Origin: Sipunculus nudus
Taxonomy: Eukaryota; Annelida; Sipuncula; Golfingiida; Sipunculidae
Direction: 5' to 3'
DNA length: 64,000 nt
Assembly (NCBI GenBank): GCA_026874595.1
Contig: CM049315.1
Span: 63,549,389 to 63,613,388, forward strand
The position numbers and the translations under genes were made by a program. Under the pieces are notes generated by a model, which was given only the letters and a program-made list of their open reading frames with translations, was not told the DNA's origin and made no database searches. Of the stretch, positions 9,887 through 22,800 are shown piece after piece. Numbering within the stretch: the stretch's first letter is position 1; every line of letters begins with the position of its first letter.

Positions 9887-11945
9887 AACCAGATACCAAC
9901 GTCTTTTTCGCCGAAATCAGCTCGGTTTTTGCGTAATACAAGACCGTGTTTTGTGCAAAGATGACCGATTTAAACTGCGAAAGAAGCGTTTTAGAAGCTT
10001 CATCAGGCCATTAAGAACCAGTTAGCAACGTCGTTTTTGCTGAAAACAGCTCGGTTTTTTTTTGCGTAATACAAAATCGTGATTTGTGCAGAAACGGCTG
10101 ATTTAAACTGTGATAGAAGCGTTTTAATAGCTTCATTAGGCCATTTAGAAATTGGTAAAAACGTCGCTCTTGCTGAAATCAGATCGGTTTTCGCGTAATA
10201 CAACATCGTGTTGTGCAAAATAGAACATTAAAATTGCAAAAGAAGCAATTCAGAAGCTCAATTAGGCCATTTAGAACCGGGTACAAACATCGATATCGCC
10301 GAAATCAGCTAGGTTTTTGCCTAATTCATGATCGTGTGTTGTGCAAAAATTGCAGATTTAAATTGCAAAAGAAGCAATTCAGAAGCTTTATTAGGCTGTT
10401 TAGAACCAGATACAAACGTCTTTTACGCCGAAATCAGCTCGGTTTTGGGCTAATTCAGGAACGTGTGTTGTGCAAAAATTACAGATTTCAATTGCAAAAG
10501 AAGCAATTCAGAAGCTTCATTAGGCCGTTTAGAATCAGATACAAACGTCTTTTACGACGAAATCAGCTCGGTTTTTTCGTAATACAAGATCGTGATTTGT
10601 GAAGAAACGGCTAATATAAACTGCGATAGAGGCGTTTAAATAGCTTCATTAGGCCATTTAGAAATTGTTAAAAACGTCGCTTTTGCTGAAATCAGATCGG
10701 TTTTCGCGTAGTACAAGATCGTGTTGTGCAAAATAGAAGATTAAAATTGCAAAAGAAGCAATTCAGAAGCTCCATTAGGCCATTTAGAACCGGGTACAAA
10801 CATCGATCTCGCCGAAATCAGCTAGGTTTTTGCCTAATTCATGATCGTGTGTTGTGCAAAAATTGCAGATTTAAATTGCAAAAGAAGCAATTCAGAAGCT
10901 TCATTAGGCCGTTTAGAACCAGATACCAACGTCTTTTTCGCCGAAATCAGCTCGGTTTTTGCGTAATACAAGACCGTGTTTTGTGCAAAGATGACCGATT
11001 TAAACTGCGAAAGAAGCGTTTTAGAAGCTTCATCAGGCCATTAAGAACCAGTTAGCAACGTCGTTTTTGCTGAAAACAGCTCGGTTTTTTTTTGCGTAAT
11101 ACAAAATCGTGATTTGTGCAGAAACGGCTGATTTAAACTGTGATAGAAGCGTTTTAATAGCTTCATTAGGCCATTTAGAAATTGGTAAAAACGTCGCTCT
11201 TGCTGAAATCAGATCGGTTTTCGCGTAATACAACATCGTGTTGTGCAAAATAGAACATTAAAATTGCAAAAGAAGCAATTCAGAAGCTCAATTAGGCCAT
11301 TTAGAACCGGGTACAAACATCGATATCGCCGAAATCAGCTAGGTTTTTGCCTAATTCATGATCGTGTGTTGTGCAAAAATTGCAGATTTAAATTGCAAAA
11401 GAGCAATTCAGAAGCTTTATTAGGCTGTTTAGAACCAGATACAAACGTCTTTTACGCCGAAATCAGCTCGGTTTTGGGCTAATTCAGGAACGTGTGTTGT
11501 GCAAAAATTACAGATTTCAATTGCAAAAGAAGCAATTCAGAAGCTTCATTAGGCCGTTTAGAATCAGATACAAACGTCTTTTACGACGAAATCAGCTCGG
11601 TTTTTTCGTAATACAAGATCGTGATTTGTGAAGAAACGGCTAATATAAACTGCGATAGAGGCGTTTAAATAGCTTCATTAGGCCATTTAGAAATTGTTAA
11701 AAACGTCGCTTTTGCTGAAATCAGATCGGTTTTCGCGTAGTACAAGATCGTGTTGTGCAAAATAGAAGATTAAAATTGCAAAAGAAGCAATTCAGAAGCT
11801 CCATTAGGCCATTTAGAACCGGGTACAAACATCGATCTCGCCGAAATCAGCTAGGTTTTTGCCTAATTCATGATCGTGTGTTGTGCAAAAATTGCAGATT
11901 TAAATTGCAAAAGAAGCAATTCAGAAGCTTCATTAGGCCGTTTAG
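9887..11945. repeat. 1.03 kb (8-monomer) tandem duplication
   Basis: Two adjacent, nearly identical copies, about 9887-10916 and 10917-11945. Identical landmarks are offset by 1,030 bp, for example the GTGCAAAATAGAACATT monomer at 10213 and 11243; AGAACATT is rare in the window. After position 11400 the offset becomes 1,029 bp, because the second copy has lost one A (GCAAAAGAGCAATTC against GCAAAAGAAGCAATTC). Private variants are shared between the copies and few differences separate them, so the duplication is recent relative to most of the array. Confidence 0.9.
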
Positions 11946-12819
11946 AACCAGATACAAACATCTTTTACGCCGAAATCAGCTCGGTTTTTGCGTAATACAA
12001 AATGGTGTTTTGTGCAAAGATGACCGATTTAAACTGCAAAAGAAGCGTTTAAGAAACTTTATCAGGCCATTAAGAATCAGTTAGGAACGTCGTTTTTGCT
12101 GAAATCAGCTCGGTTCTTTTGCGTAATATAGGATCCTGTTTTGTGCAAAATGGCCGATTTAAACTGCGAAAGAAGCGTTTTAGAAGCTTCATTTGTCCAT
12201 TTACAACCAGTTACAAAAGTCGTTTTTGCCGAAATCAGCGCGATTTTTGCGTTATACAAGATCGTACGTTGTGAATAAATGGCCGATTTGAACTGCGAAA
12301 GAAGCGTTTTAATAGCTTCATCATGCCATTTAGAAATTGTTAAAAACGTCGCTTTTGCTGAAATCAGATCGGTTTTGCGTAGTACAAGATCGTGTTGTGC
12401 AAAATAGAAGATTAAAATTGCAAAAGAAGCAATTCAGAAGCTCCATTAGGCCATTTAGAACCGGGTACAAACATCGATCTCGCCGAAATCAGCTAGGTTT
12501 TTGACTAATTCATGATCGTGTGTTGTGCAAAAATTGCAGATTTAAATTGCAAAAGAAGCAATTCAGAAGCTTTATTAGGCCGTTTAGAACCAGATACAAA
12601 CATCTTTTACGCCGAAATCAGCTCGGTTTTTGCGTAATACAAAATCGTGTTTTGTGCAAAGATGACCGATTTAAACAGCAAAAGAAGCGTTTAAGAAGCT
12701 TTATCAGGCCATTAAGAATCAGTTAGGAACGTCGTTTTTGCTGAAAATCAGCTCGGTTTTTTTTTGCGTAATATAGGATCGTGTGTTGTGCAAAGATGAT
12801 CGATTTAAACTGCAAAAGA

Positions 12820-13430
12820 AGCCTTTTAGAAGCTTCATCAGGCCATTAAGAACCAGTTAGAAACGTCGTTTTTGCTGAAATCAGCTCGATTTTTTTGCGT
12901 AATGCAAGATCGTGTTTCTGCAAATATTGCAGATTTAAATTGCAAAAGAATCAATTCAGGAGCTTTATTAGGCCATTTAGAACAAGATACCAACGTCTTT
13001 TTCGCCGAAATCAGCTCGATTTTTTGCGTAATACAAAATCGTGTGTTGTGCAAAGATGACCGATTTAAACTGCTTAAGAAGCGTTTTAGAAGCTTCATCA
13101 GGCCATTAAGAACCAGTTAGAAACGTCTTTTACGCCGAAATCAGCTCGTTTTTTTCGTAATACAAGATCGTGATTTGTGCAGAAACGGCTGATTTAAACT
13201 GCGATAGAAGCGTTTTAATAGCTTCATTAGGCCATTTAGAAATTTGTAAAAACGTCGCTCTTGCTGAAATCAGATCGGTTTTTGCGTAATACAAGATCGT
13301 GTTTTGTGCAAAGATGACCGATTTAAACTGCGAAAGAAGCGTTTTAGAAGCTTCATCAGGCCATTAAGAACCAGTTAGCAACGTCGTTTTTGCTGAAATC
13401 AGCTCGGTTTTTTTTTGCGTAATACAAAAT
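12820..13430. repeat. Uninterrupted paralogue of the transposon insertion site
   Basis: This segment matches 6470-6738 followed by 8834-9170, that is, the array around the transposon with the element and one target duplication removed. Shared rare features include TTTCTGCAAATATTGC and the sequence of monomer classes on both sides. The single CGTTTTAGAAG at 13082-13092 is the pre-insertion target. A few substitutions separate the copies, for example GCGGTTTAATAG near 8950 against GCGTTTTAATAG here. Confidence 0.88.
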
Positions 13431-14637
13431 CGTGATTTGTGCAGAAACGGCTGATTTAAACTGCGATAGAAGCGTTTTAATAGCTTCATTAGGCCATTTA
13501 GAAATTGGTAAAAACGTCGCTCTTGCTGAAATCAGATCGGTTTTCGCGTAAAACAACATCGTGTTGTGCAAAATAGAAGATTAAAATTGCAAAAGAAGCA
13601 ATTCAGAAGCTCCATTAGGCCATTTAGAACCGGGTACAAAAATCGATATCGCCGAAATCAGCTAGGTTTTTGCCTAATTCATGATCGTGTGTTGTGCAAA
13701 AATTGCAGATTTAAATTGCAAAAGAAGCAATTCAGAAGCTTTATTAGGCCGTTTAGAACCAGATACAAACGTCTTTTACGCCGAAATCAGCTCGGTTTTT
13801 GCGTAATACAAGATCGTGTTTTGTGCAAAGATGACCGATTTCAACTGAGAAAGAAGCGTTTTAGAAGCTTCATAAGCCATTAAGAACCAGATACAAACGT
13901 CGTTTTTGCTGAAATCAGCTCGGTTTTTTTTTTTTGCGTAATACAAAATCGTGATTTGTGCAGAAACGGCTGATTTAAACTGCGATAGAAGCGTTTTAAT
14001 AGCTTCATTAGGTCATTTAGAAATTGGTAAAAACGTCGCTCTTGCTGAAATCAGATCGGTTTTCGCGTAATACAAAATCGTGTTGTGCAAAATAGAAGAT
14101 TAAAATTGCAAAAGGAGCAATTTTAGGAGCTCCATTAGGCCATTTAGAACCGGGTACAAACATCGATCTTGCCGAAATCAGATAGGTTTTTGGCTATTTC
14201 AGGAACGTGTGTTGTGCAAAAATTACAGATTTCAATTGCAAAAGAAGCAATTCAGAAGCTTCATTAGGCCGTTTAGAATCAGATACAAACGTCTTTTACG
14301 ACGAAAACAGCTCGGTTTTTTCGTAATACAAGATCGTGATTTGTGAAGGAACGCCTAATATAAACTGCGATAGAAGCGTTTAAATAGCTTCATTAGGCAA
14401 TTTAGAAATTGTTAAAAACGTTGCTTTTGCTGAAATCAGATCGGTTTGCGCGTAGTACAAGATCGTGTTGTGCAAAATAGAAGATTAAAATTGCAAAAGA
14501 AGCAATTCAGAAGCTCCATTAGGCCATTTAGAACCGGGTACAAACATCGATCTCGCCGAAATCAGCTAGGTTTTTGGCTATTTCAGGAACGTGTGTTGTG
14601 CAAAAATTACAGATTTCAATTGCAAAAGAAGCAATTC

Positions 14638-17600
14638 AGAAGCTTCATTAGGCCGTTTAGAATCAGATACAAACGTCTTTTACGACGAAATCAGCTCGGT
14701 TTTTTCGTAATACAAGATCGTGATTTGTGCAGAAACGGCTGATACAAACTGCGATAGAAGCGTTTAAATAGCTTCATTAGGCCATTTAGAAATTGTTAAA
14801 AACGTCGCTTTTGCTGAAATCAGATCGGTTTGCGCGTCGTACAAGATCGTGTTGTGCAAAATAGAAGATTAAAATTGCAAAAGAAGCAATTCAGAAGCTC
14901 CATTAGGCCATTTAGAACCGGGTACAAACATCGATCTCGCCGAAATCAGCTAGGTTTTTGCCTAATTCATGATCGTGTGTTGTGCAAAAATTGCAGATTT
15001 AAATTGCAAAAGAAGCAATTCAGAAGCTTCATTAGGCCGTTTAGAACCAGATACAAACATCTTTTACGCCGAAATCAGCTCGGTTTTTGCGTAATACAAG
15101 ATCGTGTTTTGTGCAAAGATGACCGATTTAAACTGCAAAAGAAGCGTTTAAGAAGCTTTATCAGGCCATTAAGAATCAGTTAGGAACGTCGTTTTTGCTG
15201 AAATCAGCTCGGTTTTTTTTTTTTTTGCGTAATACAAGATCGTGTGTTGTGCAAAGATGATCGATTTATACTGCAAAAGAAGCGTTTGAGAAACTTCATT
15301 AGGCCATTTAGAACCAGTTACAAATGTCGTTTTTTTGCCGAAATCAGCTCGGTTTTTGCGAAATATAGGATCCTGTTTTGTGCAATATGGCCGATTTAAA
15401 CTGCGAAAGAAGCCTTTTAGAAGCTTCATTTGTCCATTTACAACCAGTTACAAAAGTCGTTTTTGCCGAAATCAGCGCGATTTTCGCGTTATACAAGATC
15501 GTACGTTGTGAATAAATGGCCGATTTGAACTGCAAAAGAAGCGTTTTAATAGCTTCATCAGGCCATTTAGAACAAGTTACGAACGTCTTTTTTTCCCGAA
15601 AGAAGCTCGGTGTTCGCTTTATACAAGATCGTATCTTGTGCAATGATCTATGATTTAAACTGCGAAAGAAGCCTTTTAGAAGCTTCATCAGGCCATTAAG
15701 AACCAGTTAGAAACGTCGTTTTTGCTGAAATCAGCTCGATTTTTTTGCGTAATGCAAGATCGTGTTTGTGCAAACATAGCAGATTTAAATTGCAAAAGAA
15801 TCAATTCAGGAGCTTTATTAGGCCATTTAGAACCAGATACCAACGTCTTTTTCGCCGAAATCAGCTCGGTTTTTGCGTAATACAAGACGGTGTTTTGTGC
15901 AAAGATGACCGATTTAAACTGCCAAGGAAGCCTTTTAGAAGCTTCATCAGGCTATTAAGAACCAGTTAGAAACGTCTTTTACGCCGAAATGAGCTCTTTT
16001 TTTCGTAATACAAGATCGTGATTTGTGCAGAAACGGCTGATTTAAACTGCGATAGAAGCGTTTTAATAGCTTCATTAGGCCATTTAGAAATTGGTAAAAA
16101 CGTCGCTCTTGCTGAAATCAGATCGGTTTTCGCGTAATACAAGATCGTGTTTTGTGCAAAAAAGAAGATTAAAATTGCAAAAGAAGCAATTCAGAAGCTC
16201 CATTAGGCCATTTAGAACCGGGTACAAACATCGATCTCGCCGAAATCAGCTAGGTTTTTGCCTAATTCATGATCGTGTGTTGTGCAAAAATTGCAGATTT
16301 AAATTGCAAAAGAAGCAATTCAGAAACTTTATTAGGCCGTTTATAATCCGATACAAACGTCTTTTCGCCGAAATCAGCTCGGTTTTTGCGTAATACAAGA
16401 TCGTGTTTTGTGCAAAGATGACCGATTTAAACTGCGAAAGAAGCGTTTTAAAAGCTTCATCAGGCCATTAAGAACCAGTTAGCAACGTCGTTTTTGCTGA
16501 AATCAGTTCGGTTTTTTTTTTGCGTAATTCAAAATCGTCTGTTGTGCAAAGATGACCGATTTAAACTGCTAAAGAAGCGTTTTAGAAGCTTCACCAGGCA
16601 ATTAAGAAGTTAGAAACGTCGTTTTTGCTAAAATCAGCTCGATTTTTTAGCGTAATATAAGATGGTGTTTGTCCAAAGATGACCGATTTAAACTGCAAAA
16701 GAAGAGTTTAAGAAGCTTCAATAGGCCACTTAAAACCAGTTACAAAGATCTTTTTTGAAGAAATCGACTCGGTTTTTGCGTTATAATAGATCATGATCCG
16801 TGCAAAAATGGTCAATTTAAACTGCGAAAGAAGCGTTTCAGAAACTTCATTAGGCGACTTAAAACCCGTTACAATCGTCGTTTTCGTCGCAATCAGCTCG
16901 GTTTTCGCGTACTACAAGATCGTGTGTTGTGCAAAAATGGCCGTTCAAATTGCAAATGAAGCGTTTTAATAGCTTCATCAGGCCATTTAAAACAAGTTAC
17001 AAACGTCGTTTTTGCCGAAATCAGCTAAGTTTTCGCTTTAAACAAGATCGTGTCTTGTGCAATGATCACCGATTTAAACTGTGAAAGAAGCGTTTTAGAA
17101 GCTTCATCAGGCCATTAAGAACCAGTTAGAAACGTCGTTTTTGCTGAAATCAGCTCGATTTTTTTTTGCGTAATGCAAGATCGTGTTTGTGCAAATATTG
17201 CAGATTTAAATTGCAAAAGAATCAATTCAGAAGCTTCATTAGGCCGTTTAGAATCAGATACAAACGTCTTTTACGACGAAATCAGCTCGGTTTTTTGCGT
17301 AATACAAGATCGTGATTTGTGCAGAAACGGCTGATATAAACTGCGATAGAAGCGTTTAAATAGCTTCATTAGGCCATTTAGAAATTGTTAAAAACGTCGC
17401 TTTTGCTGAAATCAGATCGGTTTGCGCGTCGTACAAGATCGTGTTGTGCAAAATAGAAGATTAAAATTGCAAAAGAAGCAATTCAGAAGCTCCATTAGGC
17501 CATTTAGAACCGGGTACAAACATCGATCTCGCCGAAATCAGATAGGTTTTTGCCTAATTCATGATCGTGTGTTGTGCAAAAATTGCAGATTTAAATTGCA

Positions 17601-19820
17601 AAAGAAGCAATTCAGAAGCTTCATTAGGCCGTTTAGAACCAGATACAAACATCTTTTACGCCGAAATCAGCTCGGTTTCTGCGTAATACAAGATCGTGTT
17701 TTGTGCAAAGATGACCGATTTAAACTGCAAAAGAAGCGTTTAAGAAGCTTTATCAGGCCATTAAGAATCAGTTAGGAACGTCGTTTTTGCTGAAATCAGC
17801 TCGGTTTTTTTTTTTTTTTGCGTAATACAAGATCGTGTGTTGTGCAAAGATGATCGATTTATACTGCAAAAGAAGCGTTTGAGAAACTTCATTAGGCCAT
17901 TTAGAACCAGTTACAAATGTCGTTTTTTTGCCGAAATCAGCTCGGTTTTTGCGTAATATAGGATCCTGTTTTGTGCAATATGGCCGATTTAAACTGCGAA
18001 AGAAGCCTTTTAGAAGCTTCATTTGTCCATTTACAACCAGTTACAAAAGTCGTTTTTGCCGAAATCAGCGCGATTTTCGCGTTATACAAGATCGTACGTT
18101 GTGAATAAATGGCCGATTTGAACTGCAAAAGAAGCGTTTTAATAGCTTCATCAGGCCATTTAGAACAAGTTACGAACGTCTTTTTTTCCCGAAAGAAGCT
18201 CGGTGTTCGCTTTATACAAGATCGTATCTTGTGCAATGATCTATGATTTAAACTGCGAAAGAAGCCTTTTAGAAGCTTCATCAGGCCATTAAGAACCAGT
18301 TAGAAACGTCGTTTTTGCTGAAATCAGCTCGATTTTTTTGCGTAATGCAAGATCGTGTTTGTGCAAACATAGCAGATTTAAATTGCAAAAGAATCAATTC
18401 AGGAGCTTTATTAGGCCATTTAGAACCAGATACCAACGTCTTTTTCGCCGAAATCAGCTCGGTTTTTGCGTAATACAAGACGGTGTTTTGTGCAAAGATG
18501 ACCGATTTAAACTGCCAAGGAAGCCTTTTAGAAGCTTCATCAGGCCATTAAGAACCAGTTAGAAACGTCTTTTACGCCGAAATCAGCTCTTTTTTTCGTA
18601 ATACAAGATCGTGATTTGTGCAGAAACGGCTGATTTAAACTGCGATAGAAGCGTTTTAATAGCTTCATTAGGCCATTTAGAAATTGGTAAAAACGTCGCT
18701 CTTGCTGAAATCAGATCGGTTTTCGCGTAATACAACATCGTGTTGTGCAAAAAAGAAGATTAAAATTGCATAGAAGCAATTCAGAAGCTCCATTAGGCCA
18801 TTTAGAACCGGGTACAAACATCGATCTCGCCGAAATCAGCTAGGTTTTTGCCTAATTCATGATCGTGTGTTGTGCAAAAATTGCAGATTTAAATTGCAAA
18901 AGAAGCAATTCAGAAACTTTATTAGGCCGTTTAGAATCCGATACAAACGTCTTTTACGCCGAAATCAGCTCGGTTTTTGCGTAATACAAGATCGTGTTTT
19001 GTGCAAAGATGACCGATTTAAACTGCGAAAGAAGCGTTTTAAAAGCTTCATCAGGCCATTAAGAACCAGTTAGCAACGTCGTTTTTGCTGAAATCAGTTC
19101 GGTTTTTTTTTTGCGTAATTCAAAATCGTCTGTTGTGCAAAGATGACCGATTTAAACTGCTAAAGAAGCGTTTTAGAAGCTTCATCAGGCAATTAAGAAG
19201 TTAGAAACGTCGTTTTTGCTAAAATCAGCTCGATTTTTTAGCGTAATATAAGATGGTGTTTGTCCAAAGATGACCGATTTAAACTGCAAAAGAAGAGTTT
19301 AAGAAGCTTCAATAGGCCACTTAAAACCAGTTACAAAGATCTTTTTTGAAGAAATCGACTCGGTTTTTGCGTTATAATAGATCATGATCCGTGCAAAAAT
19401 GGTCAATTTAAACTGCGAAAGAAGCGTTTCAGAAACTTCATTAGGCGACTTAAAACCCGTTACAATCGTCGTTTTCGTCGCAATCAGCTCGGTTTTCGCG
19501 TACTACAAGATCGTGTGTTGTGCAAAAATGGCCGTTCAAATTGCAAATGAAGCGTTTTAATAGCTTCATCAGGCCATTTAAAACAAGTTACAAACGTCGT
19601 TTTTGCCGAAATCAGCTAAGTTTTCGCTTTAAACAAGATCGTGTCTTGTGCAATGATCACCGATTTAAACTGTGAAAGAAGCGTTTTAGAAGCTTCATCA
19701 GGCCATTAAGAACCAGTTAGAAACGTCGTTTTTGCTGAAATCAGCTCGATTTTTTTTTGCGTAATGCAAGATCGTGTTTGTGCAAATATTGCAGATTTAA
19801 ATTGCAAAAGAATCAATTCA
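14638..19820. repeat. Satellite block C: 2.59 kb (20-monomer) unit, two copies
   Basis: Copy 1 runs about 14638-17228 and copy 2 about 17229-19820. Landmarks are offset by 2,590-2,593 bp throughout: the GTCGTACAAGATCGTG monomer (14830 and 17422), the TCCCGAAAGAAGCTC monomer (about 15594 and 18187) and the cassette (16681 and 19272). Most length differences lie in poly-T tracts. Two visible differences are TTTTCGCCG against TTTTACGCCG (about 16362 and 18955) and a run of 14 against 15 T. The copies part near 17229/19820, where one continues AGAAGCTTCATT and the other AGGAGCTTTATT. Confidence 0.9.
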
Positions 19821-22800
19821 GGAGCTTTATTAGGCCATTTAAAACCAGATACCAACGTCTTTTCCGCCGAAATCAGCTCGGTTTTTGCGTAATACAAGAC
19901 CGTGTTTTGTGCAAAGATGACCGATTTAAACTGCCAAGGAACCTTTTAGAAGCTTCATCAGGCCATCAAAAACCAGTTAGTAACGTCTTTTTTGCTGAAA
20001 TCAGCTCGATTTTTTGCGTAATACAAAATCGTGTGTTGTGCAAAGATGACCGATTTAAACTGCTAAAGAAGCGTTTTAGAAGCTTCATCAGGCCATTAAG
20101 AACCAGTTAGAAACGTCTTTTACGCCGAAATCAGCTCTTTTTTTCGTAATACATGATCGTGATTTGTGCAGAAACGGCTGATTTAAACTGCGATAGAAGC
20201 GTTTTAATAGCTTCATTAGGCCATTTAGAAATTGGTAAAAACGTCGCTCTTGCTGAAATCAGATCGGTTTTCGCGTAATACAACATCGTGTTGTGCAAAA
20301 TAGAAGATTAAAATTGCAAAAGAAGCAATTCAGAAGCTCCATTAGGCCATTTAGAACCGGATACAAACATCCATCTCGCCGAAATCAGCTAGGTTTTTGC
20401 CTAATTCAGGAACGTGTGTTGTGCAAAAATTACAGATTTCAATTGCAAAAGAAGCAATTCAGAAGCTTCATTAGGCCGTTTAGAATCAGATACAAACGTC
20501 TTTTACGACGAAATCAGCTCGGTTTTTTCCTAATACAAGATCGTGATTTGTGCAGAAACGGCTAATATAAACTGCGATAGAAGCGTTTAAATAGCTTCAT
20601 TAGGCCATTTAGAAATTGTTACAAACGTCGCTCTTGCTGAAATCAGATCGGTTTTCGCGTAGTACAAGATCGTGTCTTGTGCAATGATCACCGATTTAAA
20701 CTGCGAAAGAAGCCTTTTAGAAGCTTCATCAGGCCATTAAGAACCAGTTAGAAACGTCGTTTTTGCTGAAATCAGCTCGATTTTTTTGCGTAATGCAAGA
20801 TCGTGTTTCTGCAAATATTGCAGATTTAAATTGTAAAAGAATCAATTCAGGAGCTTTATTAGACCATTTAGATCCAGATACCAACGTCTTTTCGCCGAAA
20901 TCAGCTCGTTTTTGCGTAATACAAGACCGTGTTTTGTGCAAAGATGACCGATTTAAACTGCCAAGGAACCTTTTAGAAGCTTCATCAGGCCATTAAGAAC
21001 CAGTTAGCAACGTCGTTTTTGCTGAAATCAGCTCGATTTTTTGCGTAATACAAAATCGTGTGTTGTGCAAAGATGACCGATTTAAACTGCTAAAGAAGCG
21101 TTTTAGAAGCTTCATCAGGCCATTAAGAACCAGATAGAAACGTCTTTTACGCCGAAATCAGCTCTTTTTTTCGTAATACATGATCGTGATTTGTGCAGAA
21201 ACGGCTGATTTAAACTGCGATAGAAGCGTTTTAATAGCTTCATTAGGCCATTTAGAAATTGGTAAAAACGTCGCTCTTGCTGAAATCAGATCGGTTTTCG
21301 CGTAATACAACATCGTGTTGTGCAAAATAGAAGATTAAAATTGCAAAAGAAGCAATTCAGAAGCTCCATTAGGCCATTTAGAACCGGATACAAACATCCA
21401 TCTCGCCGAAATCAGCTAGGTTTTTGCCTAATTCAGGAACGTGTGTTGTGCAAAAATTACAGATTTCAATTGCAAAAGAAGCAATCCAGAAGCTTCATTA
21501 GGCCGTTTAGAATCAGATACAAACGTCTTTTACGACGAAATCAGCTCGGTTTTTTCCTAATACAAGATCGTGATTTGTGCAGAAACGGCTAATATAAACT
21601 GCGATAGAAGCGTTTAAATAGCTTCATTAGGCCATTTAGAAATTGTTACAAACGTCGCTCTTGCTGAAATCAGATCGGTTTTCGCGTAGTACAAGATCGT
21701 GTCTTGTGCAATGATCACCGATTTAAACTGCGAAAGAAGCCTTTTAGAAGCTTCATCAGGCCATTAAGAACCAGTTAGAAACGTCGTTTTTGCTGAAATC
21801 AGCTCGATTTTTTTGCGTAATGCAAGATCGTGTTTCTGCAAATATTGCAGATTTAAATTGTAAAAGAATCAATTCAGGAGCTTTATTAGACCATTTAGAT
21901 CCAGATACCAACGTCTTTTTCGCCGAAATCAGCTCGTTTTTGCGTAATACAAGACCGTGTTTTGTGCAAAGATGACCGATTTAAACTGCCAAGGAAGCCT
22001 TTTAGAAGCTTCATCAGGCCATTAAGAACCAGTTAGCAACGTCGTTTTTGCTGAAATCAGCTCGATTTTTTGCGTAATACAAAATCGTGTGTTGTGCAAA
22101 GATGACCGATTTAAACTGCTTAAGAAGCGTTTTAGAAGCTTCATCAGGCCATTGAGAACCAGTTAGAAACGTCTTTTACGCCGAAATCAGCTCGTTTTTT
22201 TCGTAATACAAGATCGTGATTTGTGCAGAAACGGCTGATTTAAACTGCGATAGAAGCGTTTTAATAGCTTCATTAGGCCATTTAGAAATTGGTAAAATCG
22301 TCGCTCTTGCTGAAATCAGATCGGTTTTTGCGTAATACAAGATCGTGTTTTGTGCAAAGATGACCGATTTAAACTGCTAAAGAAGCGTTTTAGAAGCTTC
22401 ATCAGGCCACTAAGAACCAGTTAGAAACGTCTTTTACGCCGAAGTCAGCTCGTTTTTTTCGTAATACAAGATCGTGATTTGTGCAGAAACGGCTGATTTA
22501 AACTGCAATAGAAGCGTTTTAATAGCTTCATTAGGCCATTTAGAAATTGGTAAAAACGTCGCTCTTGCTGAAATCAGATCGGTTTTCGCGTAATACAACA
22601 TCGTGTTGTGCAAAATAGAAGATTTAAATTGCAAAAGAAGCAATTCAGAAACTTTATTAGGCCGTTTAGAATCCGATACAAACGTCTTTTACGCCGAAAT
22701 CAGCTCGGTTTTTGCGTAATACAAGATCGTGTTTTGTGCAAAGATGACCGATTTAAACTGCGAAAGAAGCGTTTTAAAAGCTTCATCAGGCCATTAAGAA

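Larger units (their letters stand above)
8823..14637. repeat. Satellite array, block B (mosaic)
   Basis: About 45 monomers in the same orientation as block A. It continues the monomer broken by the transposon, then carries another copy of the three-monomer cassette of block A (from about 9306), a 1.03 kb tandem duplication, the uninterrupted paralogue of the insertion site near 12820-13430, and a three-monomer (384 bp) local repeat that begins near 14446 and recurs near 14830. No gene is seen. Confidence 0.95.
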
